Shown here: in pieces, positions 8,022 through 18,233 of the stretch
Layout of the letters: each line of letters opens with the position of its first letter
Numbering within the stretch: the stretch's first letter is position 1
From: Paraliobacillus salinarum
Lineage (GTDB): Bacteria > Bacillota > Bacilli > Bacillales > Amphibacillaceae
DNA length: 40,253 bases
Assembly (NCBI RefSeq): GCF_014083865.1
Contig: NZ_JACEFA010000018.1
Location: 1 to 40,253, forward strand
Direction of reading: 5' to 3'
Notes under the pieces: generated by a model
Databases searched by the model: none
What the model was told of the DNA's origin: nothing
Seen by the model: the letters and a program-made list of their open reading frames with translations, nothing else
Made by a program: the position numbers and the translations under genes

Positions 8022-10058
8022 CTATTTAATTGTCACAAAGTCTGTTTGATTTTCATCAACTTTTCCTGCCTTCACTTCAATCGATTGACCTTCTTCTAAA
8101 TTCGTGAAGATAATTGGTGTAACAGTAGAAGCCGCATTTTTCTCAATATAATCTAGATCTACTTCCATTAATAAATCGCCTTGATTAATCGTTTGGCCTT
8201 CTTCTACTTTTTCAGTAAAGCCTTCTCCTTTTAGATTCACTGTATCAATGCCTATATGAATTAGTAATTCTAATCCATTCTCAGCTTGAATACCAATCGC
8301 GTGTTTGGTAGGAAAAATGTTCAATATCTTACCACTAACTGGAGCAACTACTCTGCCTGTCGAAGGTTTCACAGCAAAGCCGTCTCCCATCATTTTTTGT
8401 GAAAAAACTTGATCAGGAACTTCTATAATCGGAAGAATTTCTCCAGCCATCGGGCTAGTTATTTTTATTTGACCATGTATGGTTTCCATCTTGTTATCTT
8501 CTTCTGAGATTTGTTCTGATACATCTTCTTTCTTTCGTGGTGTTTTTCCATCGATAATATCTTGCATTTGTCCACGAAGCGTATCAGAAACCGGACCAAA
8601 AATAGCTTGAATGTTGTTACCGACTTCCATTACACCTGAAGCACCTAGTTTTTTCAAACGCTTTTTATCAACTTGGTCTTTATTAGCAACACTCACACGA
8701 AGACGAGTAATACAAGCGTCTAGGTGAGTAATATTTTCTTGTCCACCCATCGCTGTTAGAATTTCGTATGGTCGATCATCTACTTCATTATCGGAATCTT
8801 CATCAGTTTCCGCTTCGTCTTCACGACCAGGAGTAGCTAAGTTAAACTTAAGAATAGCCCAGCGGAATCCGAAGTAATAAATCACTGCAAATACAAGACC
8901 GACAACGATGACCCACCACCAGTCAGTACGGTTCGGCATAATTCCAAACAAGATATAGTCAATTAACCCACCAGAAAAGGTCATTCCTATTTTTACATCA
9001 AGTAAGTACATCGTCATAAAGGATAAACCTGCAAAAATAGCATGTATACCAAACAAAATTGGTGCTACAAATAAGAACGAAAACTCTAATGGCTCAGTAA
9101 TACCAGTTAAAAATGATGTTAACGCCGCTGATGCCATTAAGCCTCCAACCACTTTTTTACGTGATGGTTTTGCTGTGTGGTAAATAGCAAGAGCTGCCGC
9201 CGGTAGACCAAACATCATGAACGGGAATTTACCAGTCATAAAGTTACCAGCAGTGAATGGTACACCATCTTTTAATTGCGCAAAGAATATTTGTTGGTCA
9301 CCACGAATAATCTCACCAGCAACATCTGTGTAATTACCAAATTCAAACCAAAATGGCGAGTAGAAAATGTGGTGCAAACCAAATGGAATTAATGAACGTT
9401 CAATTACACCGAAAACAAAGGTAGAAATTGTCCGATTTGTTTCGAGCATGAAATAAGATAAGTTGTTTAGACCTTCTTGTGCAAAAGGCCATAAAAAGTA
9501 CATAATAATTCCTAAAAATAGTGATGAGAAAGCAGTAATAATAGGAACAAAGCGCTTTCCTGCAAAGAACCCTAAAAACTGCGGTAATTCAATGTTGTAG
9601 AATTTTTTATACAAATAGGAGGCGAGCACACCCACAATAATACCGCCAAAAACACCGGTTTGTAGGGTATTAATTCCTAATACAGACGCATAAGCAGGAT
9701 CATTTGCAGCCATGTCAGCGGTAATATCACCGAAAACACCCATCGTTACATTCATAATTAAATAACCTATAATAGCTGCTAAACCAGCAACACCATCTCC
9801 ACCAGCTAGCCCGATGGCAACACCAACAGCAAATAGCAACGGCAAGTTATCAAATACAATTCCACCAGCCTCTGACATTACTTCTAACACCTTTAATACA
9901 GCAGGGTTTCCAAACCACGGAAACTTATCAATCCATGAATCTTGAGCAAAACTTGTACCAAACGCAAGCAAAATTCCAGCGGCTGGCAATAAAGCAACAG
10001 GAAGCATAAGCGCTTTCCCTATTTTCTGTAGCGTTCCAAAAACATTTGATTTAGCCAA
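8022..10058 (-). CDS. ptsG: Glucose-specific PTS permease PtsG (EIICBA)
   Basis: This 678-residue membrane transporter imports and phosphorylates glucose. Domain order is IIC (about 1-405, about ten membrane segments, with [12 protein letters not shown] and GITEPLEF characteristic of the glucose group), IIB (about 425-510, phosphocysteine C449 in [11 protein letters not shown]) and IIA (about 540-678, active H601 in [10 protein letters not shown] with partner H586). An acidic linker joins IIC to IIB. All phosphotransfer residues are present, so it needs only HPr. The start is TTG at 10058 behind aaaggagg. The gene lies downstream of glcT, and the 204-base gap holds a RAT/terminator switch. 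In B. subtilis glcT-ptsG is elsewhere on the chromosome. Specificity for glucose is inferred from the neighbouring GlcT and motif similarity. Confidence 0.93.
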   Translation of the reverse strand: MAKSNVFGTLQKIGKALMLPVALLPAAGILLAFGTSFAQDSWIDKFPWFGNPAVLKVLEVMSEAGGIVFDNLPLLFAVGVAIGLAGGDGVAGLAAIIGYLIMNVTMGVFGDITADMAANDPAYASVLGINTLQTGVFGGIIVGVLASYLYKKFYNIELPQFLGFFAGKRFVPIITAFSSLFLGIIMYFLWPFAQEGLNNLSYFMLETNRTISTFVFGVIERSLIPFGLHHIFYSPFWFEFGNYTDVAGEIIRGDQQIFFAQLKDGVPFTAGNFMTGKFPFMMFGLPAAALAIYHTAKPSRKKVVGGLMASAALTSFLTGITEPLEFSFLFVAPILFGIHAIFAGLSFMTMYLLDVKIGMTFSGGLIDYILFGIMPNRTDWWWVIVVGLVFAVIYYFGFRWAILKFNLATPGREDEAETDEDSDNEVDDRPYEILTAMGGQENITHLDACITRLRVSVANKDQVDKKRLKKLGASGVMEVGNNIQAIFGPVSDTLRGQMQDIIDGKTPRKKEDVSEQISEEDNKMETIHGQIKITSPMAGEILPIIEVPDQVFSQKMMGDGFAVKPSTGRVVAPVSGKILNIFPTKHAIGIQAENGLELLIHIGIDTVNLKGEGFTEKVEEGQTINQGDLLMEVDLDYIEKNAASTVTPIIFTNLEEGQSIEVKAGKVDENQTDFVTIK

Positions 10059-10150
10059 TACAATTTCCTCCTTTTTATTTCGTTATGCAATAACTAGTTT
10101 GTGCTACATACAAAAAATAATGAATGACAATAGCGTTTAATAAATTATTT

Positions 10151-10239
10151 AAATAAAAAAAGCATGAGTAAAAAGGGTGTTATTACCATAATAAGGATAG
10201 AACTATCCCCTGGTAACTAACATACTCTTTTACTCATGC
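10151..10239 (-). terminator. Leader terminator of ptsG controlled by GlcT
   Basis: A long stem pairs gcatgagtaaaa (10162-10173) with ttttactcatgc (10228-10239), encloses a smaller ggatag/ctatcc hairpin (10195-10208), and is followed on the minus strand by seven Ts. Its first arm overlaps the RAT, so the two structures are mutually exclusive. Confidence 0.85.
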
Positions 10240-10260
10240 CTGATCGAATCAGTAACACGC
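10231..10260 (-). promoter_or_regulatory. Ribonucleic antiterminator (RAT) site for GlcT in the ptsG leader
   Basis: Read on the minus strand, the sequence gcgtgttactgattcgatca, followed by ggcatgag, closely resembles the B. subtilis ptsG RAT as I recall it. It overlaps the terminator's promoter-proximal arm. GlcT binding would stabilise the RAT hairpin and prevent termination when glucose is available. This is established biology for the family applied to a sequence seen here. Confidence 0.85.
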
Positions 10261-10262
10261 AA

Positions 10263-11105
10263 CTAGATTTTATTAGTTAAACGTTGCAGATGAATCGTCA
10301 AATATAAGACCTCTGTTTCATCTACAGGTTTATTTAATTGTTTTTGCATAACTTTAATCAGTTTCCAAGCAAGATTATAGCATACCGGATATGTCATTTT
10401 CAACATTTCTGCTAATTTTTTTTGTTCACCCAATTGCTCCCCTTGATAAACTCGTTCAATCGCGCGGTGAAGGTGCTGAATTAATCGATTATAATTAATA
10501 TCACCTTGTTGTAATTGAATTGCTAATGTTTGCTCAATCACTTGAATCAATTTTGAAATAAGCTTATGGTGTTTATTCAAATCTCGTAATGATTTATCTG
10601 TAATCGCACTATGAATGTGCAATGCAACAAAACCAATTTCTCCTTCAGGGAACGCAATTTGTAGTTCATCTTTCACCTTCTGCACCACTTCAGAAGCAAC
10701 TTGAAACTCTTTTGGGTACAAAGATTCGATTTCGAACAGAAATGGATTGTTAAACGGAATATTTTTATGTACGCGATGAATCGCGAACGCCAAGTGATCC
10801 GTCAACGCTACATGAATATGCTCATTTAAAGATTGGCCCATTCTTTCCTCAATATAAAACATAATATCATTCATAAGTGTCATAATAGCTTTATCAACAT
10901 GGGTCAATAAGTGCATATACTGTTCTTTTTCTTGTTCATCTTTTAACAAAAATGTTTTGTCTGCTTGATCAAAAGGGACTTTATCTCCTTTTTGTTTGTT
11001 AAAGCCTATACCTTTTCCAATTAAAACTACCTCTGTATAAACCGGATGTGATGCGATAATTACATTATTATTTAACGCCTTTTTTACAATTAGCTCTCGC
11101 TGCAT
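10263..11105 (-). CDS. glcT: BglG/SacY-family transcription antiterminator GlcT
   Basis: GlcT is an RNA-binding antiterminator of 280 residues. The N-terminal CAT RNA-binding domain (about 1-60, VKKALNNNVIIASHPVYTEV then GKGIGFNKQKGD) is followed by PRD1 (about 65-170, HIHVALTDHLAFA) and PRD2 (about 175-280). Histidines in the PRDs are the sites where EII and HPr adjust activity. In the absence of glucose, PtsG phosphorylates GlcT and inactivates it; with glucose GlcT binds the RAT and allows ptsG transcription. The sequence tracks the B. subtilis GlcT closely along its length, unlike LicT or SacT. The ribosome site ggaggaat precedes the ATG at 11105. It forms a regulator-target pair with ptsG. 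Confidence 0.93.
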   Translation of the reverse strand: MQRELIVKKALNNNVIIASHPVYTEVVLIGKGIGFNKQKGDKVPFDQADKTFLLKDEQEKEQYMHLLTHVDKAIMTLMNDIMFYIEERMGQSLNEHIHVALTDHLAFAIHRVHKNIPFNNPFLFEIESLYPKEFQVASEVVQKVKDELQIAFPEGEIGFVALHIHSAITDKSLRDLNKHHKLISKLIQVIEQTLAIQLQQGDINYNRLIQHLHRAIERVYQGEQLGEQKKLAEMLKMTYPVCYNLAWKLIKVMQKQLNKPVDETEVLYLTIHLQRLTNKI

Positions 11106-11185
11106 AACGGCATTCCTCCAAAGCTATGCCATTCAGTCACACTTTATATCGTATAGGTAAACACAATTGTTCGCAAGTATTTTAT

Positions 11186-11223
11186 ATTTAAAAAGTGATA
11201 GGTGTATGTACTACGCCTACCAC
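11186..11223 (-). terminator. Terminator downstream of spoVT
   Basis: The minus-strand hairpin gtggtaggcgta / tacacctatcac (11212-11223 with about 11194-11205) is followed by TTTTTAAATAT. It lies 16 bases past the spoVT stop and separates it from glcT. Confidence 0.8.
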
Positions 11224-11239
11224 TCATATATAAAATACT

Positions 11240-11773
11240 TTATTCCATTTGCCTAGCTAGAAATCCAGCTGCTGTTTCTGCCGCTTTTTGTTCCACCGTT
11301 GAGACATTTCCTTCTTTAGTGAAAATAATAACACAGCCAATTGGATCACCACTTGCGATAATAGGGTGCATCACATAGGATGCGTTAATCACACCTTGAT
11401 CAGCAACTAATTCCAGTGCTACTTGTTCTGGTTTCATCACACTGTTTCGCTCTTCCATTATTCGCTCAATTTGTTGTGCAATGTTCTTGCCTAAGTATTC
11501 TTTTTTCGGTTCACCTGCAACAGCAATAAATGCATCACGATCACATATTAGAATTCCATTTCCTACAGAGTCAAACAGTGCTTCCGCATATTCTTTTGCA
11601 AAAGTACTTAATTCGCGAATAGGAGAATATTTCTTTAAAATAACCTCCCCTTCACGATCAACAAATATTTCTAATGGATCACCTTCACGAATGCGTAATG
11701 TTCTTCTTATTTCCTTAGGTATAACAACTCTTCCCAAATCATCAATACGACGTACAATTCCTGTAGCTTTCAT
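11240..11773 (-). CDS. spoVT: Stage V sporulation regulator SpoVT
   Basis: SpoVT is a forespore transcription factor, made under sigma-G, that adjusts the sigma-G regulon. The 177-residue protein has an AbrB-type swapped-hairpin DNA-binding domain (1-50, MKATGIVRRIDDLGRVVIPK) and a C-terminal GAF domain (about 55-177, ending FLARQME). The N-terminus is nearly the same as that of AbrB encoded at 29.4 kb, as expected for paralogues, but the GAF part sets it apart. The length matches B. subtilis SpoVT. It lies downstream of mfd as usual; the downstream neighbour differs (glcT instead of yabM). I could not identify a sigma-G promoter with confidence. Confidence 0.95.
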   Translation of the reverse strand: MKATGIVRRIDDLGRVVIPKEIRRTLRIREGDPLEIFVDREGEVILKKYSPIRELSTFAKEYAEALFDSVGNGILICDRDAFIAVAGEPKKEYLGKNIAQQIERIMEERNSVMKPEQVALELVADQGVINASYVMHPIIASGDPIGCVIIFTKEGNVSTVEQKAAETAAGFLARQME

Positions 11774-11895
11774 TTTAAGCAGCCTCTCTTTCTATGATGA
11801 TCATCTTGCTGGTAGTATTTCCACTTATATAAAAGTAAAAACATAAATAACCAGTTGTGTTTTTAGTATGCTTTGTTAAAAATGAACTATACATT

Positions 11896-14800
11896 TTATT
11901 TTGTGGCTACCCGGTTTAATTCTTTCATACCTTTAATAAAACCGATAACTTCTTGGTAGCGATTAGGATAGGTATTTCGATCCCAACGGAAACTAATTTT
12001 TAAGTTTTGATTTTCTGTTCCTAATTGTATCATACGTCCATACTTGTTTGCATAGAGAAATAACTTCTCTCCATCAACAAGTTGACTGGCTTGCGCTTCT
12101 ACAATTAATGTAATACCTTGTTTGTTTTCTTTAATTGATTCTATCCGTTGTCTCTTTGCTTCTATGCGCAACGTTGTAACATCAATTAGGTTAGAAACCT
12201 CACTCGGGTAGTCACCAAATCGATCAATTAATTCTTCGCTAATCCCCATAACATCTTCATCCGATTCCGCTGTTTGGAATTGTTTATACATATCGATTTT
12301 TTGCTTTCCATCCGGAATATAAGTATCTGGTAAATAAGCATCAATGGAAAGATTGATTTCTGGATTAAACTGTTTAATTTCCTCTTCTAACTTTCCTTCT
12401 TTTCGTTTTTCAACAGCTTCAGTCAACATTTGAGAATACATATCAAACCCTACCGAGTCAATAAAGCCATGTTGCTGTGCCCCTAATATATTACCAGCGC
12501 CTCGGATAGACAAATCACGCATTGCTATTTTAAAACCAGATCCTAGTTCTGTGAATTCTTTTATTGCTTGTAGTCGTTTCTCGGCTATTTCAGTAAGCAC
12601 TTTATTTTTTTGATACGTAAAATAGGCATATGCAATCCGATTGCTTCTTCCTACACGTCCACGCAGCTGATACAACTGACTAAGTCCCATTCGATCTGCA
12701 TCGTAAACGATCAATGTGTTCACATTTGGTATATCAACACCCGTTTCAATGATTGTCGTACTCACTAGTACGTCATATTCTCCTTCTAAAAACCCGAGCA
12801 TTACATTTTCAAGCTCTGTTTCATTCATCTGGCCATGTGCAACACCTACACGCACATCATCAACGAGCATACTAATTTCCTGTGCTTTACGTTCAATATT
12901 TTCTACCCGATTGTAAAGGAAAAACACTTGTCCTCCTCTTGCCATTTCCCGTTCAATAGCTTCACGTAAAAACATCGGATTATACTCTAACACATAGGTT
13001 TGAATCGGGAATCTATTAGCAGGTGGCGTTTCGATAACTGATAGATCTCTCACACCAAGCATCGACATATGCAATGTCCTCGGAATTGGTGTTGCAGTTA
13101 AAGTTAACACATCAACGTTTGTTTTTAGCTGTTTAATTTTTTCTTTGTGCTTCACACCAAAACGTTGCTCTTCATCAACAATTAGTAAACCTAGATCATG
13201 ATAAATAACATCTTTTGATAATAAGCGGTGTGTACCAATAACTATATCGATCAAGCCTTTTTTTAAACCATCTAAAGTTTCTTTCTGTTGTTTACGTGTC
13301 CGAAAACGGCTTAATAAACCTATATTCACTGGATAATCTTGAAAACGTTCCATCACTGTTTCAAAATGTTGTTGGGCTAAGATTGTAGTAGGAACTAAAA
13401 AAGCAACTTGTTTTCCTTCAGCAATTGCTTTAAACGCTGCACGAATAGCAACCTCTGTTTTTCCATATCCTACATCCCCACATAGCAAGCGATCCATTGG
13501 ACGAACACGCTGCATATCTTCTTTTATTTCTTCAATACATCGTAATTGATCTTCAGTTTCTTCATAAGGAAAAGCATCTTCGAATTCACGTTGCATAAGT
13601 GTGTCTTCGGAAAAAGCATGTCCTTTCGTTGCTTCACGTTCTGCATATAGTTTAATCAAATCGTCTGCAATATCTTCTACAGTAGATTGTACCTTACTCT
13701 TTACTTTTTTCCATTCGCTTCCGCCCAGCTTGTATAGTTTCGGCTCTTTTCCTTCTGAACCTACATACTTCTGAACTAAATCAATTTGATCGATTGGAAC
13801 AAATAACTTGTCATCACCAGAGTATTTTAATAGCATAAAATCTTTGTGTACACCATTCACTGCTAAATTCTCAATACCTACAAAGCGACCAATTCCATGA
13901 TGAACATGAACGACATAATCACCAATCTTTAATTCTTGATAGGATTTTATTCGTTCTGCATTAGAGATATTTTGTTTTCTCTTTGTCGTTTTTTTCGTTG
14001 TTTTCTTAAATAATTCTTTTTCAGTGATGATTGCTAGCTTGTGTAATGGCAATTCAAATCCACCATTTAGTTCACTAATCATAATGGATATTTTGTCTAC
14101 AGGAAGTTCCACATCATTATCAATAATTTGGGCGCCCATTTTGTAATCTTGTAAAATAGATTGCACTTTTTCTGCTCGTTCTGCATTAGGAGTTAATACA
14201 AGAATAGAGTAGGATCCTTTTTCCCATCGGTCGACTTCGTTTTGTAATACATGCATTTGCCCATGAAACTGTTGCATAGCGCGACAAGATAGGTTAACAA
14301 TATTTTGTGGGTTCGTATTCGGTATATGTCGCAGAAATACAGACAAATAAAGCTTCGGGTGCTTCATTTCTCCCCAAACTTTATGCCAGTCAAAAGAAAA
14401 CTTTGCTGTTCGTACCATTTGATGTTCTTCCAATAATGTCTGATGCCATTCTGCATCGGTTTGATCAAGGTGTAATGCTGCCTCTTGAATCCGGCTCATT
14501 TCATCTAACACGATACAACCGTTCTCAGGTAAATAATCTAGTAAACTGTTTTTTTCTTCGTAGAAAAAACTAACATATTTGATTAACTCTTGGTACCGTT
14601 CCTGTTGATTCAAACGGTCGATATCTTCTGTAATTGCTTGTGATAGCTTTTCACCCACAGCTGGATCATGTATCTTTTTTAAATCATTTGCTAAAGCTGC
14701 TTGTAGACGTTGTGCACCTGTTAATAAGTCTTGGTCTGTTAAAAGCATTTCTGTAACTGGCTGAATTAAGGCATGTTTCTTTTTCTCTAGTGATCGCTGT

Positions 14801-15435
14801 GATTCCGGATCAAATAATCGGATCGAGTCTACTTCTTCGTCAAATAATTCCACTCGAACTGGATTTGATTCTGTAATGGGATACATATCTAAAATCCCAC
14901 CACGTAAACTAAATTCACCCGGACTAGCTACCATATCTACACGTTGATAGCCCATATGAATTAATGTCTTTAAATAGTTATCAATCGATATATCTTGACC
15001 AACTTCAAAAATAAGTTGAAAGTCTTTCCAATAACTTTTGGGTGGTAACATCCGCTTCAAAGCAGCAACTGGCGCTACTAGAATACCTTTTCCACTTTGT
15101 GACCAGTTGGTTAGTGATTGAATACGCTGACTTCTTAATTCCGGACTGGCTATCGCCATTTCTGAGGTGATCAGTTCATTAACTGGATACAAATGAATAG
15201 CTTCTCGGTCCGATGATAACTTGATTAAATCATCATACAATTGTTGCGCCTGGGTCAAGTGATGCGTAACAAGCAGGATTGGTCGTTCAGTTGCTTCTTT
15301 TAAAATGGATACTAATAAACTTCTTGCAGAACCAGTTAAGCCACTAACAAGCTGCTCATTTAACCCAGATGATAATCCGTTAATTATCGAGTAAATATCG
15401 TTATGATGAGATAAAAAATCTTTTATTCCCTTCAT
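11896..15435 (-). CDS. mfd: Transcription-repair coupling factor Mfd
   Basis: Mfd is an ATP-dependent DNA translocase that removes RNA polymerase stalled at lesions and recruits UvrA. The protein of 1179 residues shows the UvrB-like N-terminal region (about 1-330), the RNA-polymerase-interacting domain (about 495-570, beginning [19 protein letters not shown]), then the RecG-like translocase with Walker [12 protein letters not shown] (about 648) and the DEEQRFG motif II (about 755), helicase domain 2 with [11 protein letters not shown], and the C-terminal TRCF domain. It is full-length compared with B. subtilis (about 1177 residues). The ribosome site aggggga precedes the ATG at 15435. Confidence 0.97.
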   Translation of the reverse strand: MKGIKDFLSHHNDIYSIINGLSSGLNEQLVSGLTGSARSLLVSILKEATERPILLVTHHLTQAQQLYDDLIKLSSDREAIHLYPVNELITSEMAIASPELRSQRIQSLTNWSQSGKGILVAPVAALKRMLPPKSYWKDFQLIFEVGQDISIDNYLKTLIHMGYQRVDMVASPGEFSLRGGILDMYPITESNPVRVELFDEEVDSIRLFDPESQRSLEKKKHALIQPVTEMLLTDQDLLTGAQRLQAALANDLKKIHDPAVGEKLSQAITEDIDRLNQQERYQELIKYVSFFYEEKNSLLDYLPENGCIVLDEMSRIQEAALHLDQTDAEWHQTLLEEHQMVRTAKFSFDWHKVWGEMKHPKLYLSVFLRHIPNTNPQNIVNLSCRAMQQFHGQMHVLQNEVDRWEKGSYSILVLTPNAERAEKVQSILQDYKMGAQIIDNDVELPVDKISIMISELNGGFELPLHKLAIITEKELFKKTTKKTTKRKQNISNAERIKSYQELKIGDYVVHVHHGIGRFVGIENLAVNGVHKDFMLLKYSGDDKLFVPIDQIDLVQKYVGSEGKEPKLYKLGGSEWKKVKSKVQSTVEDIADDLIKLYAEREATKGHAFSEDTLMQREFEDAFPYEETEDQLRCIEEIKEDMQRVRPMDRLLCGDVGYGKTEVAIRAAFKAIAEGKQVAFLVPTTILAQQHFETVMERFQDYPVNIGLLSRFRTRKQQKETLDGLKKGLIDIVIGTHRLLSKDVIYHDLGLLIVDEEQRFGVKHKEKIKQLKTNVDVLTLTATPIPRTLHMSMLGVRDLSVIETPPANRFPIQTYVLEYNPMFLREAIEREMARGGQVFFLYNRVENIERKAQEISMLVDDVRVGVAHGQMNETELENVMLGFLEGEYDVLVSTTIIETGVDIPNVNTLIVYDADRMGLSQLYQLRGRVGRSNRIAYAYFTYQKNKVLTEIAEKRLQAIKEFTELGSGFKIAMRDLSIRGAGNILGAQQHGFIDSVGFDMYSQMLTEAVEKRKEGKLEEEIKQFNPEINLSIDAYLPDTYIPDGKQKIDMYKQFQTAESDEDVMGISEELIDRFGDYPSEVSNLIDVTTLRIEAKRQRIESIKENKQGITLIVEAQASQLVDGEKLFLYANKYGRMIQLGTENQNLKISFRWDRNTYPNRYQEVIGFIKGMKELNRVATK

Positions 15436-15484
15436 TTTCTTCCCCCTAATATGTCACACATGCATGATAGTTTTTTACGTACAA

Positions 15485-15511
15485 AAATGCTTTGGTTGAA
15501 TAACCAAAGCT
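15485..15511 (-). terminator. Probable terminator between fin and mfd
   Basis: Perfect stem gctttggtt/aaccaaagc (15489-15497 with 15502-15510) is followed on the minus strand by ATTTTTGT. It could attenuate read-through from fin into mfd. Confidence 0.65.
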
Positions 15512-15555
15512 AAAAAAGCATTGTCTTCTATCTATTTAATTGTTTTTGTATTGTG

Positions 15556-15786
15556 TTATTGAATAAACGAATCTAATGCATGATAGTGAGGGTTATGTTC
15601 TAATGTGTCTTGGCAGTCCTCACATATCACTTTAATTTCAATGTCACCATTTTCAACATACTGTATCATTTCTTTTCTATCTTCAGATGAAAGTGCCTGA
15701 AAGCCTAATAGCTTGGCATCAATTACATCTTGATTGATTGTACCTAAAAGCTGTTTACAGTGTCGACACTTGTACAATATCGCCAT
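15556..15786 (-). CDS. fin: Anti-sigma-F factor Fin (YabK)
   Basis: Fin is a small zinc-binding inhibitor that antagonises sigma-F in the forespore and helps the switch to sigma-G. The 76-residue protein begins MAILYKCRHCKQLLG and has two CxxC knuckles (CRHC at about 7-10 and CEDC at about 55-58), with a hydrophobic helix between. Length and motif spacing match the family. It lies between pth and mfd, as in B. subtilis. The ribosome site ggaggtaa precedes the ATG at 15786. Confidence 0.92.
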   Translation of the reverse strand: MAILYKCRHCKQLLGTINQDVIDAKLLGFQALSSEDRKEMIQYVENGDIEIKVICEDCQDTLEHNPHYHALDSFIQ

Positions 15787-15858
15787 CTAAATTACCTCCA
15801 ATAGAAATGACCTTTATTATAAGCATTTCCATTGGCAAGCGTTTTATACACTATATGA

Positions 15859-16419
15859 TTATTGGTTAAAATCATTCATTACTTCTGGAAAAGGTTTGTT
15901 CATCCAAGCATTACAAGCTGCTACGGCATGATCGATCGCTTCTTCCACTAATGGTTGTTGTGCTTTATAAAATTCACCTAAAACGTGGTCAACAACACTG
16001 ACTTGATTTACTGGACGATCAATTCCGATACGAAGGCGGTTAAATTGCTTTGTTCCTAAATGATCAATCATAGAGCGAATGCCATTGTGACCACCGTGCC
16101 CTCCTTTTTGACGAAGCCTTACCTTTCCTGTCGGCAAATCAAGGTCATCATAGACCACTAAAATATCATCGATTGCTAATTTATAAAAATCCATCATAGG
16201 GCGAACCGACTCACCTGATAAGTTCATATACGTTTGAGGCTTTAGGAGGACAATCTTTGTTTGATCAACTGTTTCCATTGTATATAAGCCATTGAACTTC
16301 GATTTATTAATATTCCAGCTATGCTCATTTGCAAGTTTATCTAATACCATAAAACCGACATTATGGCGCGTTTTTTCATATTTTCTTCCTGGATTACCTA
16401 ATCCTATAATGCATTTCAT
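15859..16419 (-). CDS. pth: Peptidyl-tRNA hydrolase (SpoVC)
   Basis: Pth releases peptides from peptidyl-tRNA that drops off the ribosome, recycling tRNA; it is essential, and the B. subtilis gene was first found as spoVC. Visible motifs are CIIGLGNPGRKYEKTRHNVG at the N-terminus (catalytic His in RHNVG), LKPQTYMNLSGESV, and VVYDDLDLPTGKVRLR followed by GGHNGIRS. The start is unsure: I prefer the ATG at 16419, which aligns with the B. subtilis N-terminus; a GTG at 16428 adds three residues. A strong terminator separates it from rplY upstream. Confidence 0.95.
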   Translation of the reverse strand: MKCIIGLGNPGRKYEKTRHNVGFMVLDKLANEHSWNINKSKFNGLYTMETVDQTKIVLLKPQTYMNLSGESVRPMMDFYKLAIDDILVVYDDLDLPTGKVRLRQKGGHGGHNGIRSMIDHLGTKQFNRLRIGIDRPVNQVSVVDHVLGEFYKAQQPLVEEAIDHAVAACNAWMNKPFPEVMNDFNQ

Positions 16420-16504
16420 TCTATTCACGTCTTTCTTTAAACAATTTATCTACGCTTTATATTCTACTTATTTATCTAAGAAAAATAAAGCATTAGCTCA
16501 TTTC

Positions 16505-16541
16505 TATAAAAATAGCTTGGACAATGTCCAAGCTATTTTCA
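16505..16541. terminator. Terminator of the glmU-prs-rplY transcript
   Basis: A near-perfect palindrome pairs aaaatagcttggac (16509-16522) with gtccaagctatttt (16526-16539) across a three-base loop and has T-rich flanks. It lies ten bases past the rplY stop. Confidence 0.85.
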
Positions 16542-16548
16542 CTTTATA

Positions 16549-17178
16549 TTATTCTTCATCATCTGCTTTTTCGTTAATCACTTCTGGTTCTGCTGGTTCT
16601 TCTTCTGTTGTTTCTTCTTCAGCTGTATCAGGAGCAGTAACTGTCACAATTGTTGTATTCTCATCTTCAAGTATTTCATAGTTCTTGCCATCTTTTAAAT
16701 CAGAAACCATAATGCTGTCTCCAATTTGTAAGTCTGACACGTCAATCATTATTTCTTCAGGAATGTCAGCAGGCTTTGCTCGAACAGCTAATGCATACAA
16801 TGGTTGCTGAAGCACGCCACCTTCTTTAGATCCTTGTGCTTCGCCTTCTAAACGAACGGTTACCTCAACATCCATTTCTTGTGACATGTTCACTACATAA
16901 AAGTCCGCATGAACTAACTCATCTCTAATCGGTTCAATTTGATAATCATGTAGCATTACATCAACTGATTTACCTTCTACATCTAATGAAATAATTGCGT
17001 TTCTTCCTTCATCACGAACTGTTTTAAGCAATTCTATACTATCAACTGAGATCGTGTTGGATTGCTTGTTATTTCCATAGACAACTGCTGGTATACGTCC
17101 TGATTGTCTGATTTTCTTAGTGTTCGATTTCTGTAAATCTTCTCTTTTTTTCGCTTTTAGTTGTACTGCCAAGTTCAT
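16549..17178 (-). CDS. rplY: 50S ribosomal protein L25/general stress protein Ctc
   Basis: This is a long-type L25 (TL5/Ctc) of about 209 residues that binds 5S rRNA. The N-terminal L25 domain (about 1-95) includes RQSGRIPAVVYGN and HDYQIEPIRDELVHADFYVV; the C-terminal beta domain (about 100-180) includes GVLQQPLYALAVRAKPADIP and is followed by a highly acidic tail. In B. subtilis ctc is a sigma-B general stress gene. The start is uncertain: ATG at 17178 is only three bases from the ggagg site, TTG at 17172 is nine bases from it, and TTG at 17181 is also possible. It follows prs with the usual spacing. Confidence 0.93.
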   Translation of the reverse strand: MNLAVQLKAKKREDLQKSNTKKIRQSGRIPAVVYGNNKQSNTISVDSIELLKTVRDEGRNAIISLDVEGKSVDVMLHDYQIEPIRDELVHADFYVVNMSQEMDVEVTVRLEGEAQGSKEGGVLQQPLYALAVRAKPADIPEEIMIDVSDLQIGDSIMVSDLKDGKNYEILEDENTTIVTVTAPDTAEEETTEEEPAEPEVINEKADDEE

Positions 17179-17258
17179 CAACCTCCAATAAATTTGAAAA
17201 AACTAGATCTATCTTAGGTTATTCCCTGTTACCTACAACATTAAACATAAAAAATGAA

Positions 17259-18212
17259 TTAATCAAATAATACACTTACAGATTGTTGCTCATGCACACG
17301 AATAATTGCTTCACTTATTAACGGAGCTACAGATAAAGTTTTCACTTGCTTTGTTTGTTTTTCCTTAGGTAATGGAATAGAGTTTGTTACAACAAGCTCT
17401 TTAATTGGAGAGTCTCCAATTCGATCCATAGCAGGTCCAGATAATACTGGGTGCGTACAACAAGCATATACTTCTTTTGCACCGTTTTTAATTAGTGCAT
17501 TTGCACCTAGCGTGATTGTTCCTGCTGTATCAATAATATCGTCAATTAGAATAGCTGTTTTCCCTTCGATATTCCCGACAATATTCATTACTTCTGCTAC
17601 ATTAGGACGTGGACGACGTTTATCAATAATTGCTATTGGAGCTTTAAGACGTTCTGCTAATTGACGAGCTCTTGTCACACCTCCATGGTCTGGTGAAACA
17701 ATTACAACATCATCTAATGCTTTCTCTTTCCAATAATCAGAAAGAATTGGAACACCAACTAGCTGATCAACAGGAATATCAAAGAAACCTTGGATTTGTG
17801 GAGCGTGTAAATCTAATGAAATGACACGAGAAGCGCCAGCCACTTGTAATAAATCAGCTACTAATTTTGCTGTAATTGGTTCGCGCGCACGAGCTTTACG
17901 ATCTTGACGCGCGTAACCATAATAAGGCATGACAATATTGATCGTTTTGGCTGATGCACGTTTTAGAGCATCAATCATAATCAACACTTCCATAATATGC
18001 TGATTAACTGGTACACAGGTGGATTGAACTACATATACATCACAACCACGTACACTTTCCTCAATATTGATCTGAATTTCTCCATCGCTAAAAGTGGTAA
18101 CTGAGCATTCTCCTAAAGGAACACCTATTTCATCTGCTATTTCTTGTGCTAAATGCGGGTTAGAATTAAGGGTAAATACTTTCAAAAAAGAATCTTGATA
18201 TTCCGCTGACAT
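17259..18212 (-). CDS. prs: Ribose-phosphate pyrophosphokinase (PRPP synthetase)
   Basis: Prs makes PRPP from ribose 5-phosphate and ATP for nucleotide, His and Trp synthesis. The 317-residue protein has the class I features: [10 protein letters not shown]-type N-terminal segment (here [16 protein letters not shown]), the [17 protein letters not shown] flexible loop, [12 protein letters not shown], and the PRPP-binding signature [14 protein letters not shown]. It starts 21 bases after glmU behind ggaggtttg, so the two are co-transcribed, and rplY follows. Confidence 0.97.
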   Translation of the reverse strand: MSAEYQDSFLKVFTLNSNPHLAQEIADEIGVPLGECSVTTFSDGEIQINIEESVRGCDVYVVQSTCVPVNQHIMEVLIMIDALKRASAKTINIVMPYYGYARQDRKARAREPITAKLVADLLQVAGASRVISLDLHAPQIQGFFDIPVDQLVGVPILSDYWKEKALDDVVIVSPDHGGVTRARQLAERLKAPIAIIDKRRPRPNVAEVMNIVGNIEGKTAILIDDIIDTAGTITLGANALIKNGAKEVYACCTHPVLSGPAMDRIGDSPIKELVVTNSIPLPKEKQTKQVKTLSVAPLISEAIIRVHEQQSVSVLFD

Positions 18213-18233
18213 GTTGTCAAACCTCCATTTGTT

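Noticed and set aside
11481-11846. Plus-strand reading frame over spoVT
   Set aside because: Antisense shadow of a full-length conserved gene, with no independent support.
16292-16681. Plus-strand reading frame of 129 codons over pth-rplY
   Set aside because: It is antisense to two well-supported genes and crosses the strong terminator between them; low-complexity Ser/Val content reflects the acidic tail of rplY.
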